From an uncultured Clostridia bacterium (GTDB lineage Bacteria > Bacillota > Clostridia > Peptostreptococcales > Anaerovoracaceae): a stretch of DNA of 48,406 bases. Positions 32,219 to 43,040 of the stretch are shown piece after piece (within the stretch, counting starts at the first letter, position 1; each line of letters opens with the position of its first letter). A program made the position numbers and the translations under genes. Location of the stretch: the NCBI GenBank assembly GCA_945830395.1, contig CALZYE010000012.1:1-48406 (forward strand). The letters are read 5' to 3'. Under the pieces are notes generated by a model. The model saw only the letters and a list, made by a program, of their open reading frames with translations. It ran no database searches and was not told the DNA's origin.

Positions 32219-34450
32219 TTAAAAAATCATGCTTAGGGCAACCTTCTTCTTTTCCTTATCTACGCTGATGATTTTCACCTTAACTGTATCCCCCACCGAA
32301 ACTACATCCATGGGGTGAGCCACATATTTCTTGCTGAGCTTTGAGATATGAACAAGCCCGTCCTGTTTCACACCTATGTCAACAAAGGCTCCGAAGTCCA
32401 CAACATTTCTGACAGTCCCTGTCAGTTCCATGTCCGGCTTCAAATCTTCAAAATCTCGAACATCATTTCTGAATATAACCTCAGGAGCACTGTCACGAGG
32501 GTCTCGCGCCGGCTTCTTCAGTTCGGAAATAATATCAATAACGGTGGGTTTTCCCACCTGCACATCAAGGCTCTGTGACAAATCAGAAACCAGCTTGTCT
32601 ATGCTGCCCGACAGCCTCTTAGCCGGATATTTTTCCCCAAGCTTTGTATCTAAGGAGTCTCCCACTCCGCCTGACAATATGTCGCGTGCCGAAATCCCAA
32701 GTCTAAGCATCATCTCCTTTGCAGGCTTATACGACTCCGGGTGAACGGAGGTGCTGTCTAAAGGTTCTTCAATGAAGTTTGACTTGTCTTTGGCTTTTGA
32801 GGAAGCGCCCTCCGTAATTCTGAGAAACCCCGCACTTTGCTCAAAGGCTTTTGCTCCCAGTTTCGGAACCTTAAGAAGCTGTTTGCGATTTTCAAATCTG
32901 CCGTTTTCTTCGCGCCAAGCCACAATATTCTTTGCGATGGACATATTGATTCCCGCAACATAGGAGAGAAGTGAAGGAGATGCTGTGTTAAGGTCAACAC
33001 CCACTCTGTTTACGCAATTTTCCACAACACCTGTCAGCGCACTTTCGAGCATCTTCCGGTTTATATCGTGCTGATATTGTCCTACCCCGATGTGCTTTGG
33101 ATCTATCTTCACAAGCTCCGCCAAAGGGTCCTGAAGGCGGCGGCCCAAGGACATCGCTCCTCTGGTTGTAACATCCAAATCCGGATATTCCTCAGCAGCG
33201 AGCTTTGATGCGGAATAAACCGAGGCTCCCGCTTCATTTACGATAGTATATTGAATTGCATACTGATTTTTATTCAGAAAGTTTCCTATAACTTCCTCCG
33301 TCTCTCTTGAAGCCGTTCCGTTTCCTATGACGATTACATCGCAGCCGTATTTTTCAATCAAAGTCTTTAGAGTTTTTTCCGTTCCTGCGATATCGTTCTT
33401 CGGCTGTGTCGGATATATGGTAGTATATGCCTTCAGCTTTCCCGTTCCGTCCAGCACCGCAACCTTGCACCCCGTGCGGTAACCCGGGTCTATACTTATT
33501 ACTTTTTTATTCTTTACAGGAGGTGCCATCAGAAGATTCTCCGTGTTTTTGGCAAAAACCTTTACGGCCTCCGCCTCCGCCCTTTCTGTCAAAGTCTTTC
33601 GCATCTCTCTTTCTACAGACGGTGCAATCAGTCGTTTGTAGGAATCTGCTATGGTGGTTTTCATAATTTCGACAAAGATTGACTTCTTGTTTCGTATGAG
33701 TTTCTTTTCAAGGAGAGCTTGAAACTGCTCAGAATCTGTGAGAACTTTCACTTTCAGTTTCTTTTCCTTTTCTCCTCTGTTTATAGCCAGAACTCTGTGG
33801 TTTGGAATCTTTGATATGCCTTCGCTGCTTCCGTAATACATGTCATATGCCGTTTTTTCTTCCGGGTCTGTAGCTTCCGTGGAAATCATCCCGAAGCCGT
33901 AAGTTTTTTTCCTTATTTCCGCAACGATATCTGCGTCCTCGGAAATCATTTCCGCAATTATATCCTGCGCACCCTGTAAGGCATCTTCCGCCGTTGCAAC
34001 TTCTTTATCATCGTCCACAAACTCCGCCGCAAAATCCAAGGGATTTCCCGATTCCTTTTGACCTGCAAAAATAATCATGGCAAGGGGTTCAAGACCCTTT
34101 GCCTTGGCCCTCGATGCTCTTGTCGCTTTCTTCTGCTTATACGGTTTGTATAAATCCTCTACTCTCTGCAAAATTTCGGCTTTAGAAATATCCGAGGCAA
34201 GTTCTTCTGTCAGTTTGCCCTGTTCCTCAATGAGACGCAAAACTTCTTCTTTCCTCGCTTCAAGTCCTTTGAGGTACTGCAGCCTTTCCTCCAAAGCTCT
34301 CAGAGTTATGTCTGTAAGCCCTCCTGTAGCTTCCTTTCTGTATCTTGCTATGAAAGGAACGGTGTTACCCTCGTCTATGAGGCAAACCGTTGTTTCCACT
34401 TGACTCTGTCTAATTTGAAATTCTTCTGCCAGCTTTTTTAAAATATCCAT
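32219..34450 (-). CDS. tex: Tex-family RNA-binding transcription accessory protein
   Basis: 743 residues, full length for Tex: N-terminal helical domain with [14 protein letters not shown], YqgF/RNase H-like domain with [11 protein letters not shown] (about 322-332), a helix-hairpin-helix region ([26 protein letters not shown]) and a C-terminal S1 domain (about 655-725, [16 protein letters not shown]). Binds nucleic acids and supports transcription elongation and RNA turnover. ATG 34450 with AGGAG about 10 bases upstream. Cotranscribed with addB; a hairpin separates it from prfB. Confidence 0.95.
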   Translation of the reverse strand: MDILKKLAEEFQIRQSQVETTVCLIDEGNTVPFIARYRKEATGGLTDITLRALEERLQYLKGLEARKEEVLRLIEEQGKLTEELASDISKAEILQRVEDLYKPYKQKKATRASRAKAKGLEPLAMIIFAGQKESGNPLDFAAEFVDDDKEVATAEDALQGAQDIIAEMISEDADIVAEIRKKTYGFGMISTEATDPEEKTAYDMYYGSSEGISKIPNHRVLAINRGEKEKKLKVKVLTDSEQFQALLEKKLIRNKKSIFVEIMKTTIADSYKRLIAPSVEREMRKTLTERAEAEAVKVFAKNTENLLMAPPVKNKKVISIDPGYRTGCKVAVLDGTGKLKAYTTIYPTQPKNDIAGTEKTLKTLIEKYGCDVIVIGNGTASRETEEVIGNFLNKNQYAIQYTIVNEAGASVYSASKLAAEEYPDLDVTTRGAMSLGRRLQDPLAELVKIDPKHIGVGQYQHDINRKMLESALTGVVENCVNRVGVDLNTASPSLLSYVAGINMSIAKNIVAWREENGRFENRKQLLKVPKLGAKAFEQSAGFLRITEGASSKAKDKSNFIEEPLDSTSVHPESYKPAKEMMLRLGISARDILSGGVGDSLDTKLGEKYPAKRLSGSIDKLVSDLSQSLDVQVGKPTVIDIISELKKPARDPRDSAPEVIFRNDVRDFEDLKPDMELTGTVRNVVDFGAFVDIGVKQDGLVHISKLSKKYVAHPMDVVSVGDTVKVKIISVDKEKKKVALSMIF

Positions 34451-34534
34451 CTGTAAAATCTCCTGCTTGCACTCCGCTAATTGTCTCAGTATCAGCCTCT
34501 GCCGCCTGCTTACTTCTCATTTTTCTTACGCAAT

Positions 34535-34570
34535 AAAGCTTGCATCACCTGTCAAAAGTGCGCAAGCTTT
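34535..34570 (-). terminator. Hairpin between prfB and tex
   Basis: Perfect 9-base arms AAAGCTTGC (34535-34543) and GCAAGCTTT (34562-34570), 18-base loop. On the minus strand it is followed by TTTATTG, a weak T run, so partial termination is likely. Confidence 0.5.
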
Positions 34571-34578
34571 TCGTTATT

Positions 34579-35676
34579 TTATAACTGCTTCAATTCTTCA
34601 TTGATGAAATGATCCAAGTCCCCATCCATAACAGCCCCCACATTTCCCACTTCAGCGCCGGTTCTATGGTCCTTGACCATAGTATACGGCTGAAAAACAT
34701 AGGATCTTATCTGAGAACCCCATGTAATCTGCGAAAAATCTCCCTTGATTTCCGCCAAGTCCTCCTTGTGCTGCTGCTCTGCAAGATCAAGAAGCTTAGA
34801 CATGAGAATCTTCATGGCAACTTCCCTGTTCTGATGCTGACTTCTCTCGTTCTGACATGTAACTACGATATTTGTAGGAAGGTGCGTAATCCTTATTGCA
34901 GAGTCGGTTTTGTTTACATGCTGTCCGCCTGCGCCGCTGCTTCTAAATGTATCTATGCGAATATCCTCAGGATTTATCTCCACGGTAAGTTCATCGTCAA
35001 TTTCCGGCATAACCTCAAGGGCCGCGAAGGAGGTCATTCTCTTCCCTGCCGAATTGAAAGGTGAAATTCTCACTAATCTGTGAACACCCTTTTCGTGTTT
35101 CAAATAACCGTAAGCATTTTCTCCCTCTATCATCACTGTGGCGCTCTTTATCCCCGCTTCCGTATCGTCCTGAATATCAACGAGTCTTACATCGTAGCCC
35201 TTGCTGTCGGCCCATCTTGTATACATCCTCAAAAGCATCTCAGCCCAGTCCATAGCTTCCACACCGCCTGCTCCGGCGTGGAGAGAGATAACCGCACTGT
35301 TGTGGTCGTATTTTCCATGTAGGAGAGTTTCTAATTTGAAGCTTTCCAGTTCCTCCGAAAGTTCTTTATACATTGCGATTACACTGTCAGCTTCCTCTTC
35401 ATCTTCCATTTCTTCAGCAAGGCTCATAAGTTCCTCCACATCGGAAAGTCCTCTTTTAAGTTTTTCATAGGCATTGACCTTATTTTCCAGGGTGCTTTTC
35501 TTTTTCAGCAGCTTTTGCGCTTCTTCCGGATCGTCCCAGAAGTCCTCTTTCATCGCCATACCGTTCAGCTCTTCAGCCTTTTTTTTCAGCTCAGATAACC
35601 CTAATGATTCGCCTATTCCAAGGAGAGCCTTTTTCTTCTCCGGCAACTCCTGTCTAATCGGATCCAGTTTAAGCAT
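34579..35676 (-). CDS. prfB: Peptide chain release factor 2
   Basis: 365 residues, with the tripeptide anticodon region ISPFNS (SPF, UGA/UAA reading) and the catalytic [16 protein letters not shown] loop (GGQ). Most prfB genes have a programmed +1 frameshift at an in-frame TGA near codon 25; here the frame is uninterrupted through [13 protein letters not shown], so RF2 is made without frameshift control. ATG 35676 overlaps the secA end by 8 bases; the TTG further upstream lies wholly in secA. Confidence 0.95.
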   Translation of the reverse strand: MLKLDPIRQELPEKKKALLGIGESLGLSELKKKAEELNGMAMKEDFWDDPEEAQKLLKKKSTLENKVNAYEKLKRGLSDVEELMSLAEEMEDEEEADSVIAMYKELSEELESFKLETLLHGKYDHNSAVISLHAGAGGVEAMDWAEMLLRMYTRWADSKGYDVRLVDIQDDTEAGIKSATVMIEGENAYGYLKHEKGVHRLVRISPFNSAGKRMTSFAALEVMPEIDDELTVEINPEDIRIDTFRSSGAGGQHVNKTDSAIRITHLPTNIVVTCQNERSQHQNREVAMKILMSKLLDLAEQQHKEDLAEIKGDFSQITWGSQIRSYVFQPYTMVKDHRTGAEVGNVGAVMDGDLDHFINEELKQL

Positions 35677-38455
35677 CCATATTCTCTCTTTCAATTTCCA
35701 TATCTTTTCTCATGCAGCAATTTTTATACTTCTTTCCGCTTCCGCAAGGACAAGGATCATTTCTTCCAATCTTAGGTTGGCTTCTCTTTACTGTATCCTG
35801 CTTATGCTCTCTTTCCGGAACTTGTGTATCCTCCGAAGCTCCTCCCTGCATAGCCATGAGAAGTCTGTCATCCACATCATCGGCTTTCATCTCACCGCCG
35901 ATTTCAATTACCGAATGACGCTGCGTATCCGTCTCCATAGTTACGCTGTAGCAATAGCCTACGGTCTCCTCCTTGATTTCACTTATCATGGAATCAAACA
36001 TGTCGAAACCCTCCTGTGCATAGGCTGCAACCGGGTCCTGCTGTCCGAGGGCACGAAGTCCGATCCCCTCTCTCAGCTGATCCATGGCATCAATCTGATC
36101 CATCCACAGATTGTCCACAACTCTCAGGAGAATCATGCGCTCAACTTCACGCATCTGTTCTTTTCCGATTTCTCTTTCCTTTGCCTCATACATTTTTTCA
36201 AATTCAGCAAAAATCTCTTCTTTCAAGGAGTCCGGTGTCATTACGGCAAGTTCATCTGTGCTGTATTCCGTTTTCCCCTTATATTCTCTGTTCAGACGGC
36301 GAAGATTCTTATTCAGGGTTTCAAAATCCCATTCTTCAGGATATTTTGAAGCGAGAACGATAGGGTCAATCATATGACTCACAAGATCCTGCATCATATT
36401 CATGATGTAATCTCTCAAATCCTCTCCAAACAGGACTTTGCGGCGTTCATCGTATATGATTTCTCTCTGCTTATTCATAACATTGTCATACTGCAGAACA
36501 TATTTACGAATTCCGAAGTTCCTGCCCTCAACCTTCTTCTGTGCTCCCTCAATGGATCTGCTCAGCATTCCGGCTTCTATGGCCTCATCCTCTTCAAGCC
36601 CCATCTTCTTAACAAGGTTCTGCATTCTCTCTCCGCCGAACAGGCGCATGAGTTCATCGTCCAAGGATATGAAGAACTGTGTTGTGCCGGGATCTCCCTG
36701 TCTTCCCGCACGACCGCGGAGCTGATTGTCTATACGCCTTGATTCATGGCGCTCCGTGCCTATGATATATAATCCTCCCAGCTCAACCACCTTATCGTGT
36801 TCCTTGTCTCTCTCCACCTTAAAACTGTCATACAGGTCATGATAAACTTCTCTGGCTTCATTTAATTTTTCGTCATCGGACTTTGCAAATCCGGTGGCAA
36901 AGCTTATCTCTTCATCGGAATAACCCTTCTTTCTCATTTCTTTGCGAGCCTCAAAGTCGGGATTACCTCCCAGCAGAATATCGGTACCTCGACCTGCCAT
37001 ATTCGTAGCGATGGTGACCATTCCCAGTCTCCCCGCCTCTGCCACGATTTCCGCTTCTTTTTCGTGCTGTTTAGCGTTCAAAACATTGTGAGAAATTCCC
37101 TTTTTCTTAAGAAGGTCACTGATCAGCTCGGATTTTTCGATGGAAATAGTACCTACAAGAACAGGCTGACCCGTTGCATGAACTTCCTCCACCTTTTCCG
37201 CAATAGCCTTGAATTTACTTTTTTCTTTCTGATAGACAGCATCCTGCATATCGTTACGAATTACATCTTTGTTTGTCGGTATAACTACAACATCCATGTT
37301 ATAGATCTCACGGAACTCATCTTCCTCAGTCTTTGCCGTACCTGTCATACCTGCAAGTTTATTGTACATCCTAAACAGGTTCTGCAAAGTAACCGTGGCA
37401 AGAGTCTTTGATTCCGAACGAACCTTAAGCCTTTCCTTGGCTTCAATCGCCTGGTGAAGACCGTTGCTGTAACGGCGTCCAAACATAAGGCGTCCCGTAA
37501 ATTCATCTACTATTACAATTTCTCCCTCCTTTACTATGTAATCAACATCCTTTTCCATCATATTGTGGGCTTTCAGCGCCTGCTGAACATGATGGTTGAT
37601 TTCCATATTTTCCGGATCTCCGAAATTCTCAAGGTCAAAATAATCCTCCGCCTTTTCGATACCGCTTTCTGTGAGGGAAATCTGTTCATCCTTCTCTTCA
37701 ATTTCAAAATCCGTACCCTTGGCAAGACCTTTTACAAAGGAGTTCGCCTTATTGTACAGATCCGTAGACTTTGTTCCCTGACCTGAAATGATAAGAGGAG
37801 TTCTGGCTTCATCCACCAAGATGGAGTCCACCTCATCCACGATGGCGAAATTGAGCTCCCTCTGCATCAGCTCTTCCTCATATGTGACCATGTTATCTCT
37901 CAGATAGTCAAATCCGAATTCATTGTTGGTTCCGTATGTAATGTCCGCCTCATAGGCCGCTCTGCGTTCTTCCTCGGTAATTCCGTGAATGACGCAGCCT
38001 ACGCTGAGTCCCATATAGGAATAGACTTTCCCCATCCACTCCGAGTCACGCTTTGCCAGGTAATCATTAACGGTAACTACATGCACGCCTTTTCCTGAAA
38101 GAGCGTTGAGATAAACCGGAAGTGTTGCCATCAAGGTCTTACCTTCACCGGTCTTCATCTCTGCAATTCTCCCCTGATGCAAAACCACTCCGCCTATCAG
38201 CTGCACGCGGAAAGGTTTCATCCCGACACTTCTCCATGCTGCTTCACGGCATGCTGCAAAAGCTTCCGGGAGAATATCATCTAATGTTTCACCATTTGCA
38301 AGCCTTTCTTTGAATTCAGGCGTTTTCGCCTTCAGTTCCTCGTCAGACAACTCTGCCATAGTTTCCTCAAGGATTACTATTTTATCTACAATCTTGTTTA
38401 CTTTTTTTACTTCTCTCTTGTTCAAATCTCCGAAGATTTTTTCTATAAAGCTCAT
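35669..38455 (-). CDS. secA: Preprotein translocase ATPase SecA
   Basis: 928 residues. Walker A MKTGEGKT (100-107), Walker [42 protein letters not shown] and [13 protein letters not shown] are all conserved. The C-terminal zinc tail is [13 protein letters not shown], the SecB/ribosome-binding type. Motor for Sec export. Start ATG 38455 overlaps the stop of the CorC-like gene (TGATG) with AAAGGGG at 9 bases. The secA-prfB order is common in Bacillota. Confidence 0.97.
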   Translation of the reverse strand: MSFIEKIFGDLNKREVKKVNKIVDKIVILEETMAELSDEELKAKTPEFKERLANGETLDDILPEAFAACREAAWRSVGMKPFRVQLIGGVVLHQGRIAEMKTGEGKTLMATLPVYLNALSGKGVHVVTVNDYLAKRDSEWMGKVYSYMGLSVGCVIHGITEEERRAAYEADITYGTNNEFGFDYLRDNMVTYEEELMQRELNFAIVDEVDSILVDEARTPLIISGQGTKSTDLYNKANSFVKGLAKGTDFEIEEKDEQISLTESGIEKAEDYFDLENFGDPENMEINHHVQQALKAHNMMEKDVDYIVKEGEIVIVDEFTGRLMFGRRYSNGLHQAIEAKERLKVRSESKTLATVTLQNLFRMYNKLAGMTGTAKTEEDEFREIYNMDVVVIPTNKDVIRNDMQDAVYQKEKSKFKAIAEKVEEVHATGQPVLVGTISIEKSELISDLLKKKGISHNVLNAKQHEKEAEIVAEAGRLGMVTIATNMAGRGTDILLGGNPDFEARKEMRKKGYSDEEISFATGFAKSDDEKLNEAREVYHDLYDSFKVERDKEHDKVVELGGLYIIGTERHESRRIDNQLRGRAGRQGDPGTTQFFISLDDELMRLFGGERMQNLVKKMGLEEDEAIEAGMLSRSIEGAQKKVEGRNFGIRKYVLQYDNVMNKQREIIYDERRKVLFGEDLRDYIMNMMQDLVSHMIDPIVLASKYPEEWDFETLNKNLRRLNREYKGKTEYSTDELAVMTPDSLKEEIFAEFEKMYEAKEREIGKEQMREVERMILLRVVDNLWMDQIDAMDQLREGIGLRALGQQDPVAAYAQEGFDMFDSMISEIKEETVGYCYSVTMETDTQRHSVIEIGGEMKADDVDDRLLMAMQGGASEDTQVPEREHKQDTVKRSQPKIGRNDPCPCGSGKKYKNCCMRKDMEIERENMDA

Positions 38456-39750
38456 CAGTTAATACCCCTTTCTGCCTTTTGCAGTTCATCTTCCTGCTTT
38501 TCTTCCACTTTCAAATTTATTTCCAAAGCTTTTCTTGAATCAGCCTTTGTTACCTTTCCTCTAAAAATTTTGCCGCCTGCATCATATTCAAATTCATCCC
38601 CTGCCTCCGGCAGTTTATCTATCTGTAAAATCAGCCAGCCGTTTACAGTGGTGGCATTCATGTCTATTTCCTCGTCAAAATAATCGAAGATTTTCTCAAC
38701 ATTGGCATTCCCCAAAACTCGAAAACTTCCATCTCGAAGAGGAATGATTCCCTCCGTTTCAACTGCGTCATGTTCGTCGTATATCTCACCCACCAACTCT
38801 TCTATTATGTCCTCCATTGTGACCAAGCCTTCTGTACCGCCGTACTCGTCCACAACTATGGCAATCTGAGTTTTATTCGCCTGCAGTTTTCTCAGAAGAT
38901 CGGCACACTTCATGGAGCCTGCCACAAATACCACCGGTTTAACATAATCTGCAATAGTCTTTCTCGTTCCGGAGATAAAATTGTGAAAATCCTTTTGATT
39001 AAGCACTCCCAAAATATTATCCAGATCGTCCTCGTACACCGGCATCCTCGAGAAACCGGTATCCTTGAAAAGCGCCCCCACATCTTTTTTCGTATCGTCG
39101 ATTTCTATTGCCTTGATGTCAACCCTCGGCGTCAGAACATCCCAAGCCTCAAGTTCATTGAAATCTATGGCATTTTGGATAAGCTCCTCCTGCTCCGACA
39201 TTATGCTCCCCTCTGTTGCCGCCTCTTCCACCAGAGTTCTAATCTCCTCCTCGGTAATTCCTCTATCTGCATCAACTTTGAAAATCAGCCGCAGAAGCTT
39301 CTTCCACTGCGCAAAAATCCAGTTTATCGGTGTGAACACCACCATGAGAAAATGTATAAAAGGAGCCGAAAACATGGCAAACCTTTCCGGGTATTCCTTG
39401 GCCAAACTCTTTGGGGAAATTTCTCCGAAGATTAGAACTATCAAGGTTATCACCACTGTGGAAATGGTAGGTCCGTATTTTCCGCAGAGGTTTACGAAAA
39501 AAACGGTGGCAATAGCTGTAGTGGCAATGTTTGCTATATTGTTGCCCACCAAAATTGTGGAAAGGAGAGTATCGTATTGCTCTTCTAAAAGCAGTACCCT
39601 CCTGGCCTTCCGGTTTCCGTCCCCTGCCATATTCTTCAGCCTTATCCTGTTAATAGAGGTGAAAGCCGTCTCCGTCGCCGAAAAATACGCCGACAATATT
39701 ATAAGAACCGCCATACCTCCGATATAAACCCCAAGTTCTCGGGTTTCCAT
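38455..39750 (-). CDS. CNNM/CorC-like transporter with CBS domains
   Basis: 431 residues: CNNM (DUF21) membrane domain with about four helices (up to about 150) containing [15 protein letters not shown] and [15 protein letters not shown]; a CBS pair (about 205-330) with [10 protein letters not shown] and [23 protein letters not shown]-type CorC sequence; a C-terminal CorC_HlyC domain (about 345-420). Family members export or regulate magnesium. ATG 39750 with GGAGG 8 bases upstream. First gene of the operon leading into secA and prfB. Confidence 0.93.
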   Translation of the reverse strand: METRELGVYIGGMAVLIILSAYFSATETAFTSINRIRLKNMAGDGNRKARRVLLLEEQYDTLLSTILVGNNIANIATTAIATVFFVNLCGKYGPTISTVVITLIVLIFGEISPKSLAKEYPERFAMFSAPFIHFLMVVFTPINWIFAQWKKLLRLIFKVDADRGITEEEIRTLVEEAATEGSIMSEQEELIQNAIDFNELEAWDVLTPRVDIKAIEIDDTKKDVGALFKDTGFSRMPVYEDDLDNILGVLNQKDFHNFISGTRKTIADYVKPVVFVAGSMKCADLLRKLQANKTQIAIVVDEYGGTEGLVTMEDIIEELVGEIYDEHDAVETEGIIPLRDGSFRVLGNANVEKIFDYFDEEIDMNATTVNGWLILQIDKLPEAGDEFEYDAGGKIFRGKVTKADSRKALEINLKVEEKQEDELQKAERGIN

Positions 39751-39853
39751 ATATTTTCCTCCGCAATTATCCCATCTTTGACGATATTTCAGCCTCGTAT
39801 ACGAAGCTTTGCAAACGCGTATTTATACGGAATAATAGTACCATAAAATCAGA

Positions 39854-39874
39854 AGGTTTAAAAGTCTTAAACCT
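39854..39874. repeat. Perfect 8-base inverted repeat, possible operator
   Basis: AGGTTTAA-aagtc-TTAAACCT, about 105 bases upstream of the corC-like start. Could be a regulator site or a short hairpin; no T run directly adjoins it. Confidence 0.4.
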
Positions 39875-40024
39875 CTTTATTCATCATATCAACATATATA
39901 TTTTTAATTGCAGGTGCAACTCATATATATAAAACACAAAGCAGGTCAAAAAATCTAAGACCCTGAACTTTATAAGTGTCCGTAAAAGTGGCAAGTCTGT
40001 TTATATGAAAAATTTCCGTGTTTT

Positions 40025-40054
40025 TTGGCTTATACTAAAAAAATATGTTATAAT
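40025..40054 (+). promoter_or_regulatory. Promoter TTGGCT-18-TATAAT of the hydrolase/birA genes
   Basis: -35 TTGGCT (40025-40030), 18-base spacer, perfect -10 TATAAT (40049-40054). Leader of about 85 bases. Confidence 0.6.
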
Positions 40055-40145
40055 TCTTATGAAAAAATAACATAAATATTATGAGGATTATGTTGCGATT
40101 CATTGATTGCATCTCCGTTTTTCAGATTAAATTTGGTAAGTAAAC

Positions 40146-40862
40146 ATGAATTTGAAACATCATTACATAAAAAAAGGCAAAGGTGAACCACTGATACTTC
40201 TTCATGGGAACAACGAAGATTCTTCCTACTTCGACAGCCAAATACAGGAATTTTCTAAGAATTACCAAGTCATTGCCCTTGACACCCGCGGTCACGGCAA
40301 AACCGGACGAGGCAAAACTCCGTTCACCATAAGACAGTTTGCAGAGGACTTAAAACACTTCATGGACAAAAAAAGAATTAAGAAAGCACATATTCTGGGG
40401 TTTTCGGATGGCGCAAATATAGCCATGTGTTTTGCCGGCAAATATCCCGATATGGTGGACAGACTGATACTTTACAGCGGGAATCTCAACTCTGACGGAG
40501 TACATCCTGTTGTGCAAATTCCGGTGGAAATCGAACATAAGATCAGAAAATTCCTCTATAAGTATCTGCCCTTCAAAGGGATAAGAAAGTTCATCAAGCG
40601 CCGTGGAGAATTTCTGAGCCTAATGATAAATCAGCCCAACATCACTTTGGATGAACTGCACCGTATAAAGGCTTTTACCCTTGTTATTGCGGGAACCTGC
40701 GATATGATTAAGGAAAGCCATACCAGATTTATACACAAGCACATCAAAAATTCCAGGCTGATTTTCATAAAGGGGGATCATTTTGTTTCTAAGAAGAATC
40801 CCGGAGCATTCAACGCCGCAGTGCGAAAATTTATGAAAGGGAAAAATGCAAAGGTCCTATAA
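40146..40862 (+). CDS. Alpha/beta hydrolase
   Basis: 238 residues. Oxyanion loop LLHGNN (18-23), nucleophile elbow GFSDGA with S87, acid D186 (AGTCDMI) and H212 (KGDHFV) make a complete triad. The family includes esterases and C-C hydrolases; the substrate cannot be told. ATG 40146 has only a weak site (GGTAAG). It lies 21 bases before birA and probably shares its transcript. Confidence 0.85.
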   Translation: MNLKHHYIKKGKGEPLILLHGNNEDSSYFDSQIQEFSKNYQVIALDTRGHGKTGRGKTPFTIRQFAEDLKHFMDKKRIKKAHILGFSDGANIAMCFAGKYPDMVDRLILYSGNLNSDGVHPVVQIPVEIEHKIRKFLYKYLPFKGIRKFIKRRGEFLSLMINQPNITLDELHRIKAFTLVIAGTCDMIKESHTRFIHKHIKNSRLIFIKGDHFVSKKNPGAFNAAVRKFMKGKNAKVL

Positions 40863-40883
40863 ACTCCTTTTGCTGAAGCAAGT

Positions 40884-41858
40884 ATGACTACAAAAGAAAA
40901 GTTATTTGAATTATTATCTCTGAGTGAAGGTAAATTCGTTTCAGGTCAATCCATAGCAGATACGCTGAATCTATCCAGAAATTCAATTTGGAAGGGAATC
41001 ACCGCCTTGAAAAAGGACGGATACCTGATCGAAAGTAAAACAAATAAAGGCTATCGCCTGCTTGGAGAAGGTAATATACTGTCACATGAAATCATCTCAA
41101 AAGACCTGAATGTGCCCTGCGATGTAGAGGTTTATGATGCCGTAACCTCCACCAACGATATGGCAAAACACAAGAGCATGAGCCACCGACCTATAATTCT
41201 AATCGCAAACAGACAATCAGAAGGACGCGGCAGACTCGGCAGAACTTTTGAATCTCCCGGCGGCACCGGTCTTTATCTTACTATAGCCCTAAAACCCGGC
41301 TTTTCACTTGATAAATCTCTCTATGTCACCATGGCTGCAGCAACATCCGTCTGCAGAGCAATCGAAAAAGTGTGCAGAGAAGAAGCTGAGATAAAGTGGG
41401 TAAATGATATTTTCATAAGAAATAAAAAAGTCTGCGGAATTCTTACAGAAGCACAGACTAATTTTGAGACGGGACAGATAGACAGCCTGATAATCGGAAT
41501 CGGCATAAACTGTTTCCCCGGAAATTTTCCTGATGATCTAAAGGAAATAGCCGGTTCGATTTCCGAAGAAACAGGCAGTTTCTCGCGAAACAGTCTCGCT
41601 GCGGAAATAATTAATGAAACCGTAGTTTCCCTTGACAAAATAGAAGACAGAAGTTTCCTCAGAGAATATAAATCCCGTTGCTTAGTTTTGGGAAAAGAGG
41701 TTAAAGTCCACCCAAAATATGACGAAAGCGGCATTCTTGCCAAAGCTCTTGACATAGCAGAGGACGGAGGGCTTATTGTGCAGTATCTTGAGGGTGCGAA
41801 AAAAGATAAAACCGAAACCCTCCACACAGGAGAAATCTCCATCAGGCTCTCTGAATGA
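40884..41858 (+). CDS. birA: Biotin--protein ligase / biotin operon repressor
   Basis: 324 residues. N-terminal winged helix (about 1-60; SIADTLNLSRNSIWKGI), biotinyl-AMP loop GRGRLGRTF (about 113-121), catalytic KWVNDIF and C-terminal SH3-like domain (about 275-324). It attaches biotin to carboxylases and, with the DNA-binding domain present, can repress biotin genes; no bio genes lie in this window. ATG 40884 has a weak ribosome site, perhaps relying on coupling with the hydrolase gene. Followed by a good terminator. Confidence 0.95.
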   Translation: MTTKEKLFELLSLSEGKFVSGQSIADTLNLSRNSIWKGITALKKDGYLIESKTNKGYRLLGEGNILSHEIISKDLNVPCDVEVYDAVTSTNDMAKHKSMSHRPIILIANRQSEGRGRLGRTFESPGGTGLYLTIALKPGFSLDKSLYVTMAAATSVCRAIEKVCREEAEIKWVNDIFIRNKKVCGILTEAQTNFETGQIDSLIIGIGINCFPGNFPDDLKEIAGSISEETGSFSRNSLAAEIINETVVSLDKIEDRSFLREYKSRCLVLGKEVKVHPKYDESGILAKALDIAEDGGLIVQYLEGAKKDKTETLHTGEISIRLSE

Positions 41859-41882
41859 AATTCTGAATAAAACACACAAAAA

Positions 41883-41923
41883 GAAGCCGCAAAATCTTGT
41901 ATGTTCTCGGCTTCGATTTTTTT
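41883..41923 (+). terminator. Terminator of birA
   Basis: GAAGCCG (41883-41889), 18-base loop, CGGCTTC (41908-41914), then ATTTTTTT. It runs into the end of the convergent phosphatase gene. Confidence 0.88.
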
Positions 41924-42578
41924 ACCTGCCGGCAATTTGCCGCTCTTTTTTTACCTCTATTTTGCTGTAGCCTGCTACTTCGCCTTCCTTAAAATTTATC
42001 ACATATCCAAGCCCCGGCTCCGGAATCCAATCCCACATGGTGTGATTCTCATCCGGGAAAAGCTCCTGCATTATGGATGATATAACACCGCCATGACAAA
42101 CCGTTACCGTAACTGCATCTTCTCCTCCGTGCCTGTGGGACCATTCTTTCAGGCGATGCAAACCTATAAGCTCTTTCAATCCGGTCTTTACCCTAAAGAC
42201 AAATTCCTTTCTGCTTTCTCCTCCGGGAGTGCGTACATTTTCCGTTTCATCGTAAACCCACCGGCGAAAATCCTGTTTTTTTTCAACTTCCTCAAAACTG
42301 TGACATTCAAAATCGCCGAAGTTCATTTCCTGTAAATTCGGAATTTCCGTCCATTCCCCCGAACCGAAAAGAATCTCCATAGTCTCCTTCGTTCTCGTAA
42401 GTCCTGAAACTATCTTCTGAGCATCTTTTGGAATTTCCGGATAAACTCCCTGCTCCCTGTAATGAAAAAGCATGTCTTTTCCCTTTTCCAGAAGCGGTAA
42501 ATCTGTTTTTCCGTAAAACCATTTTTTTTCATTACCTTCCGTTATTCCATGCCGGATAAGTATTAATTTCGATACCAT
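41922..42578 (-). CDS. cobC: Histidine phosphatase, probable alpha-ribazole phosphatase
   Basis: 218 residues. Phosphatase signature LILIRHG with H10, later TRTKETM and VTVCHGGV with the second catalytic histidine. As the last gene after cobT, cobU and cobS, it most likely removes the phosphate from alpha-ribazole phosphate or adenosylcobalamin phosphate. ATG 42578 is preferred over GTG 42584, because GAGG then lies 5 bases upstream. General phosphoglycerate-mutase-like activity cannot be excluded from the sequence alone. Confidence 0.75.
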   Translation of the reverse strand: MVSKLILIRHGITEGNEKKWFYGKTDLPLLEKGKDMLFHYREQGVYPEIPKDAQKIVSGLTRTKETMEILFGSGEWTEIPNLQEMNFGDFECHSFEEVEKKQDFRRWVYDETENVRTPGGESRKEFVFRVKTGLKELIGLHRLKEWSHRHGGEDAVTVTVCHGGVISSIMQELFPDENHTMWDWIPEPGLGYVINFKEGEVAGYSKIEVKKERQIAGR

Positions 42579-42620
42579 TTTCACCTCTAAAATCCATTAC
42601 CTTTATTTAATCCATTGCCC

Positions 42621-43031
42621 TTAATACTTGCCGCTGCCCTTAATTTCATAAGGAATTCCGCAAAATACCCTAATAACCTTTTCCGCCTCTTTCCCTAAAA
42701 TTACGAGACTCCTGCCTGTTTCTTCGCGCCACGCCCGCTCAAGTTTGTCCATAGGAACAACCCCTTGAGTTACATCATCTGCCAGTATTATTTTATCCTT
42801 AAGTTCTTCTAAGCTTGCCTCTACATGACCTGCCGCTTCGATACCTTCTCTGGTACACGCCAAAATATACCTTTCAAAATGGTTAAAAGCCTTTGCTTTT
42901 AAATCTATAGACGGCCAATCCCCGTTATCGTTTGCCTCGGCACAGTCAAATATCTCATCATCCTTCAATCCGTATGTTTCCTTCGCATAATCAAGTTTTC
43001 CCTGATATGCTCCTCCAATTATTAAAATCAT
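42621..43031 (-). CDS. Short CobU-like protein
   Basis: 136 residues similar to the ends of CobU: it begins MILIIGGAYQGKLDYA at the P-loop position and ends with DDVTQGVVPMDKLERAWREE and ILGKEAEKVIRVFCGIPYEI, matching the CobU C-terminal half. The middle part that carries the guanylylated histidine is absent, and the P-loop lacks the Ser/Thr after GK. A complete CobU is encoded two genes upstream, so this may be a specialised or degenerate paralogue with only one half-reaction, or a regulatory partner. ATG 43031 with AAGGAG at 5-6 bases; 9 bases after cobS. Confidence 0.7.
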   Translation of the reverse strand: MILIIGGAYQGKLDYAKETYGLKDDEIFDCAEANDNGDWPSIDLKAKAFNHFERYILACTREGIEAAGHVEASLEELKDKIILADDVTQGVVPMDKLERAWREETGRSLVILGKEAEKVIRVFCGIPYEIKGSGKY

Positions 43032-43040
43032 CTCTGCTCC

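Larger units (their letters stand above)
39751..40145. other. Divergent intergenic region with dyad sequences
   Basis: 395 bases without a credible gene. Contains CGTATACG (about 39797-39804) and CGTAT-TT-ATACG (about 39819-39830) near the corC-like start, a perfect dyad AGGTTTAA-aagtc-TTAAACCT (39854-39874), and the plus-strand promoter at 40025-40054. Confidence 0.5.
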
